Origin: Rhabdothermincola_A sp041688815
GTDB taxonomy: Bacteria; Actinomycetota; Acidimicrobiia; Acidimicrobiales; Acidimicrobilacustridaceae
Direction of reading: 5' to 3'
NCBI GenBank assembly: GCA_041688815.1
Contig: JBDNHK010000053.1
Location: forward strand, 1 to 41,260
DNA length: 41,260 bases
Positions 40,648-41,260 of the stretch are shown here, piece after piece. Under the pieces are notes generated by a model, which saw nothing but the letters and a program-made list of their open reading frames with translations, did not search any database and was not told the origin of the DNA. Position 1 is the first letter of the stretch. Each line of letters opens with the position of its first letter. The translations under genes were made by a program, and so were the position numbers.

Positions 40648-41260
40648 TCAGGGGGCGACCGAGAAGAGGTCGGTGAAGCCGCTCGGGTCGTGGCGCCCGA
40701 GGGCCATGTGCTCGAAGATGCCGTAGCCCACCTGTCCGTCGAGGGTGGCTCGGGCGGCGTGGTCGATCATGCTCCACGCCACGCGTTGCTGAACCGGCTC
40801 ACTGTCGAGGTCGTGGTCCACTCGCTGGGCCCAGGACTCGCCCATCCACCGCCCGTGGTTCCATCCGTCGTCGTCGGGGCCGTAGCCGAGGCCGACGCTC
40901 AGGGGCATCGGGCCCATCGGCTCGATCTCGAGCGTGAGTTCCTTGCCACCCCGCTCCTTCAGCCCGATCGTCGCTCGCAACGGGTACCGCGAGCCCGGCG
41001 CGTAGGTGATGTCGGGCTCGGCCCATCCGAGTTGCTCGATCCGCCCGTTCGGCCACACCCGTACCGCCTCGTTGATGGTGCGGTACCCCTCGGCGTCCTC
41101 CTCGAGCACGAACATGAGGGCGAAGTCGTCGAAGCGCAGGGGGATCCAGCACCACCACATGGCCGGCTCGTGCGGCTGGCCGGCCGGCGCACCTGCGCCC
41201 ACGGGTCGCACCCCCCACGAGCGGTCGCGGGCGCCGACCCACTCGACCTCGTCACCCAGC
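40648..41260 (-). CDS. Conserved protein of unknown function, N-terminus cut by window edge
   Basis: The minus-strand frame is open from the right edge to the stop at 40648, about 204 residues in the window. An in-frame GTG at 41211 is unlikely to be the start, since coding composition continues upstream (VEWVGARDRSWGVRP). Beta-rich segments follow: WWCWIPLRFDDFALMFVLEE, EAVRVWPNGRIEQLG, and GGKELTLEIEPMG. This resembles hydroxyneurosporene-synthase/AttH-like lipocalin-fold proteins of actinobacteria, in which GxRDRSWG recurs, but I cannot name a function. It precedes the LLM oxidoreductase on the same strand. Confidence 0.75.
   Translation of the reverse strand, partial: LGDEVEWVGARDRSWGVRPVGAGAPAGQPHEPAMWWCWIPLRFDDFALMFVLEEDAEGYRTINEAVRVWPNGRIEQLGWAEPDITYAPGSRYPLRATIGLKERGGKELTLEIEPMGPMPLSVGLGYGPDDDGWNHGRWMGESWAQRVDHDLDSEPVQQRVAWSMIDHAARATLDGQVGYGIFEHMALGRHDPSGFTDLFSVAP

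Noticed and set aside
1..41260. tRNA, rRNA, CRISPR arrays, insertion sequences, prophage or conjugation genes
   Set aside because: No cloverleaf arms, regular spaced repeats, transposase motifs or terminal inverted repeats were seen on reading both strands; a tRNAscan or repeat finder could still catch weak cases.

Overview
This is a 41 kb stretch of very GC-rich chromosome (GC-biased third codon positions, GTG starts, many stop/start overlaps, leaderless-looking starts). The gene mix is an OleB-OleC fusion in an olefin cluster, an F420-type LLM oxidoreductase, a DUF222/HNH endonuclease, an IdeR-like iron box, many SDRs and NTF2-fold proteins, and GrdB-like selenoproteins. It suggests an actinobacterium, most likely an Acidimicrobiia-type lineage; the lineage is an inference, with no marker gene to prove it. 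I saw no rRNA, tRNA, CRISPR array, transposase or phage genes.

Layout. 1-10.7 kb: a truncated saccharopine-dehydrogenase-like gene; a GrdB-family gene whose frame runs through an in-frame TGA (predicted selenocysteine); an SDR; an NTF2-like protein; a Mug-type DNA glycosylase; a DapB-like dehydrogenase; an S4 RNA-binding protein; two tandem paralogous multi-pass membrane proteins (GT-C type); and a DUF3237 protein. 10.7-14.8 kb: a ferric-iron ABC transporter operon (lipoprotein, fused permease, ATPase) behind a promoter with a perfect 16-bp palindrome. 14.6-17.0 kb: a Baeyer-Villiger-type monooxygenase and a small unknown gene that overlaps the ATPase tail in antisense. 17.2-22.7 kb: galE, convergent with a three-gene minus-strand oleA-oleBC-oleD operon for head-to-head long-chain olefin synthesis. 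22.8-31.5 kb: a nitronate monooxygenase-like enzyme, an AhpD-like protein, the helicase HrpA, a copper P-type ATPase with a small coupled membrane protein, and an SDR. 31.6-41.3 kb: a fasciclin lipoprotein with a strong terminator, a small helical protein, a thioredoxin-fold gene with a second in-frame TGA (Sec-Gly-Cys), an NTF2-like protein, an epimerase/CoA-transferase pair, an aldo/keto reductase, a DUF222/HNH gene, an LLM oxidoreductase and a truncated conserved gene.

The standout observation is two independent genes, about 31 kb apart, each with one TGA exactly where a redox cysteine belongs and a hairpin at the spacing of a bacterial SECIS element. Standard gene calling would break both. 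If they are real, the host must encode SelA/SelB/SelD and tRNA-Sec elsewhere. A second recurring pattern is a TAnnnT-like hexamer ending 6-9 nt before many start codons, which suggests widespread leaderless transcription; the redoxin selenogene and oleA are among them.
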